Below, in pieces: positions 6,033 to 7,205 of a stretch of 7,205 nucleotides of DNA. The translations under genes and the position numbers were made by a program. Location of the stretch: positions 1-7,205 of the forward strand of contig UQZH01000069.1 of assembly GCA_900545445.1 (NCBI GenBank). The letters run 5' to 3'. Under the pieces are notes generated by a model. The model was given only the letters and a program-made list of their open reading frames with translations. It was not told the origin of the DNA and searched no databases. This stretch comes from an uncultured Collinsella sp. (GTDB lineage: Bacteria > Actinomycetota > Coriobacteriia > Coriobacteriales > Coriobacteriaceae). Position 1 is the stretch's first letter, and each line of letters starts with the position of its first letter.

Positions 6033-6515
6033 CTAGAGCACGCTGGCGCAGTCAACCTTGGGGTCATCGGCCAGGGGTCGAATCTCGACCTCAACGCCAC
6101 GATCCAGCATCTCGCGCACATCGGCTTCCTCGGCTGCGGTCAGGAAGATCTGACGAGAGACCTGACGAGCATCGGGGCGCTTCTCGTCCTTGGGCTTGGT
6201 GTTGCCCAGGTTGACCGACTTAATCTGCGGGCAGCCCTCAACAAGCTGCTTTGCCTCAGCGATAGTGGCAACGCAGATGATCATCTTGTACTTGTCGGTC
6301 ACGCCCGAGTTGATAGCTTCGATTGCATGCTCCATATCTTTGATGACGAGCTTGCAGCCGGCAGGCTTGCCCATCTTAAGCGTCGTCTTCCACACCGGGT
6401 CGTTAGCGACCTTATCGCCCACGCAGAAGATGCAGTTGGAGCCAAGGCCCTGAACCCAGGAAACTGCGACCTGGCCATGAAGCAGGCGATGGTCAACGCG
6501 AAGTAGCTGAATCAT
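6033..6515 (-). CDS. PTS mannose-family transporter subunit IIB
   Basis: A 160-residue cytoplasmic phosphotransfer subunit. The N-terminus MIQLLRVDHRLLHGQVAVSW carries the IIB signature, and His13 is the expected phosphorylated residue that accepts phosphate from IIA and passes it to the incoming sugar. Many members have DD before the RLIHGQV core where this one has DH. The ATG at 6515 is chosen: the protein then starts directly at the family N-terminus, with a GGGGGG site seven or eight bases upstream. A TTG at 6530 would add five residues and is less likely. IIA ends 57 bases upstream and IIC-1 begins 58 bases downstream. It is the only IIB in the window, so it probably serves both IIC-IID pairs. 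Confidence 0.93.
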   Translation of the reverse strand: MIQLLRVDHRLLHGQVAVSWVQGLGSNCIFCVGDKVANDPVWKTTLKMGKPAGCKLVIKDMEHAIEAINSGVTDKYKMIICVATIAEAKQLVEGCPQIKSVNLGNTKPKDEKRPDARQVSRQIFLTAAEEADVREMLDRGVEVEIRPLADDPKVDCASVL

Positions 6516-6539
6516 AATGTGACCCCCCAAAGGTCTTGT

Positions 6540-6552
6540 GCCGTCTTACGGC
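6540..6552 (-). other. Short stem-loop between IIA and IIB
   Basis: GCCGT (6540-6544) and ACGGC (6548-6552) form a 5-bp stem with a three-base loop in the 57-base IIA-IIB gap. It lacks a T-run on the minus strand. It may be chance or an mRNA processing or stability element. Confidence 0.25.
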
Positions 6553-6572
6553 GTGTCAGTAGGTGCTGCGGA

Positions 6573-6992
6573 TTAGAACTCTTCTTCCTCGTCGTCATCG
6601 ACCAAAAGATCGTTGACAAACTTCACGCGCGTATCGTCCGCAGCGACGATGGCGCGAATCGTCTCCTCAACCGGCGCCGACTCGTCAGAGAACAGCAGCT
6701 GGATGAGGAGAGGAAGGTTCATGTTGGTAACGAGGTACGTGCGGGGACGCGTCTGGACGATCTTGGTGAACTCGTTGTTGACGCTGCCGCCAAAGAGGTC
6801 GGTGCAGACAACGACATCATCGTCAGCAGACATGCCTGCCAGCAGTTTTTGGGCCTCCTCGGCCACGTCCATGCGGCCATCGACGAACATCGAAAGATCG
6901 TGGACGTTGTCGCGAGCGCCCGAGAGCAGTTCGACGCTCTCCTTGATGCCGGTAGCGAAGTGCGCATGGCTGGCGATGATGTACTGTCTCAT
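6573..6992 (-). CDS. PTS mannose-family transporter subunit IIA
   Basis: A 139-residue cytoplasmic subunit of the ManX-type IIA fold. It begins MRQYIIASHAHFATG, where His9 is the expected site phosphorylated by HPr. DLFGGS (65-70) is the conserved second motif, with Asp65 matching the acidic residue near the active site. It ends in a strongly acidic tail, VDDDEEEEF. The start at 6992 is preceded by GAGAGGAA about six bases upstream. It lies 46 bases after the SIS-like gene and 57 before IIB, so the genes are probably co-transcribed. It is a free-standing IIA, whereas in E. coli ManX IIA is fused to IIB. It is the only IIA in the window and would have to phosphorylate the IIB used by both IIC-IID pairs. 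Confidence 0.93.
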   Translation of the reverse strand: MRQYIIASHAHFATGIKESVELLSGARDNVHDLSMFVDGRMDVAEEAQKLLAGMSADDDVVVCTDLFGGSVNNEFTKIVQTRPRTYLVTNMNLPLLIQLLFSDESAPVEETIRAIVAADDTRVKFVNDLLVDDDEEEEF

Positions 6993-7038
6993 TCTGTGTT
7001 CCTCTCAATAGCCCGGCACGTTCCCGCACCCGTTTTCT

Positions 7039-7205
7039 TTAGTAGTCGAACTGGTGATAGTAGCGACGATACTTGAGGTTGTGCTTGGTGACCGTCTCGT
7101 AGTAGCGAGCCAGGCGGTCGGTCACAAGCACCGTCAGAATCCACGGGGAGACGATGACGCGGAACTCGTCGTCAAGGCCGGGGATCGCGAACTCGGCGGT
7201 GTCGA
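7039..7205 (-). CDS. SIS-domain sugar-phosphate deglycase-like protein, C-terminal fragment
   Basis: The last 54 residues of a minus-strand gene that enters from the right edge. The end reads SPWILTVLVTDRLARYYETV, then a charged stretch and YRRYYHQFDY before TAA. The pattern of a hydrophobic helix, a short basic stretch and RRYY near the terminus matches my memory of E. coli FrlB (fructoselysine 6-phosphate deglycase), which ends in a similar RRYY motif. By family knowledge such enzymes split the 6-phosphorylated Amadori compound delivered by a PTS or kinase into a sugar phosphate and an amine. It is first of the visible genes in a SIS-IIA-IIB-IIC-IID order, like gfr-type loci. The active site is outside the window; the exact substrate is not determinable. 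Confidence 0.6.
   Translation of the reverse strand, partial: DTAEFAIPGLDDEFRVIVSPWILTVLVTDRLARYYETVTKHNLKYRRYYHQFDY

Overview
The window reads as part of a gut Actinobacterium of the class Coriobacteriia, most likely Collinsella or a close relative. This is an inference from moderately high GC, strong G/C-ending codons, many mannose-family PTS genes and short AT-rich promoters; no rRNA or marker gene is present to confirm it. All supported genes lie on the minus strand, so transcription runs from high to low coordinates.

In transcription order the window holds: the C-terminus of a SIS-domain sugar-phosphate deglycase-like protein (7039-7205); PTS IIA (6573-6992); PTS IIB (6033-6515); PTS IIC-1 (5201-5974); PTS IID-1 (4387-5220); an intrinsic terminator; a DMT/EamA permease (3408-4298); a promoter; PTS IIC-2 (2409-3182); PTS IID-2 (1595-2428); a second intrinsic terminator; an MFS permease (289-1503); a second promoter; and the N-terminus of a second SIS-like protein (1-118).

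The layout is a complete mannose-family PTS (IIA, IIB, IIC, IID) plus an extra IIC-IID pair with no IIA or IIB of its own in view. The two IIC-IID blocks share a perfect 1,053-bp direct repeat (1596-2648 and 4388-5440). It covers the last 79 codons of IIC and all of IID, ending inside the stop codon. The two IIC proteins are about 73% identical over residues 1-178 and identical from 179 to 257. The repeat has much stronger G/C-ending codon use than the IIC 5' parts, so it looks like a converted or imported tract.

PTS uptake flanked by SIS deglycase-like genes resembles the gfr/frl type of system, in which an Amadori compound (fructoselysine or glucoselysine) is taken up as the 6-phosphate and then split into a sugar phosphate and an amine. 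The substrate here is inferred, not shown. A DMT and an MFS permease, each directly downstream of a terminator, could export a released product such as an amino acid.

The two promoters (before IIC-2 and before the distal SIS gene) share AGTGGTATTAAA, then exactly 19 bp, then TATAATT, which suggests one regulator controls both units.
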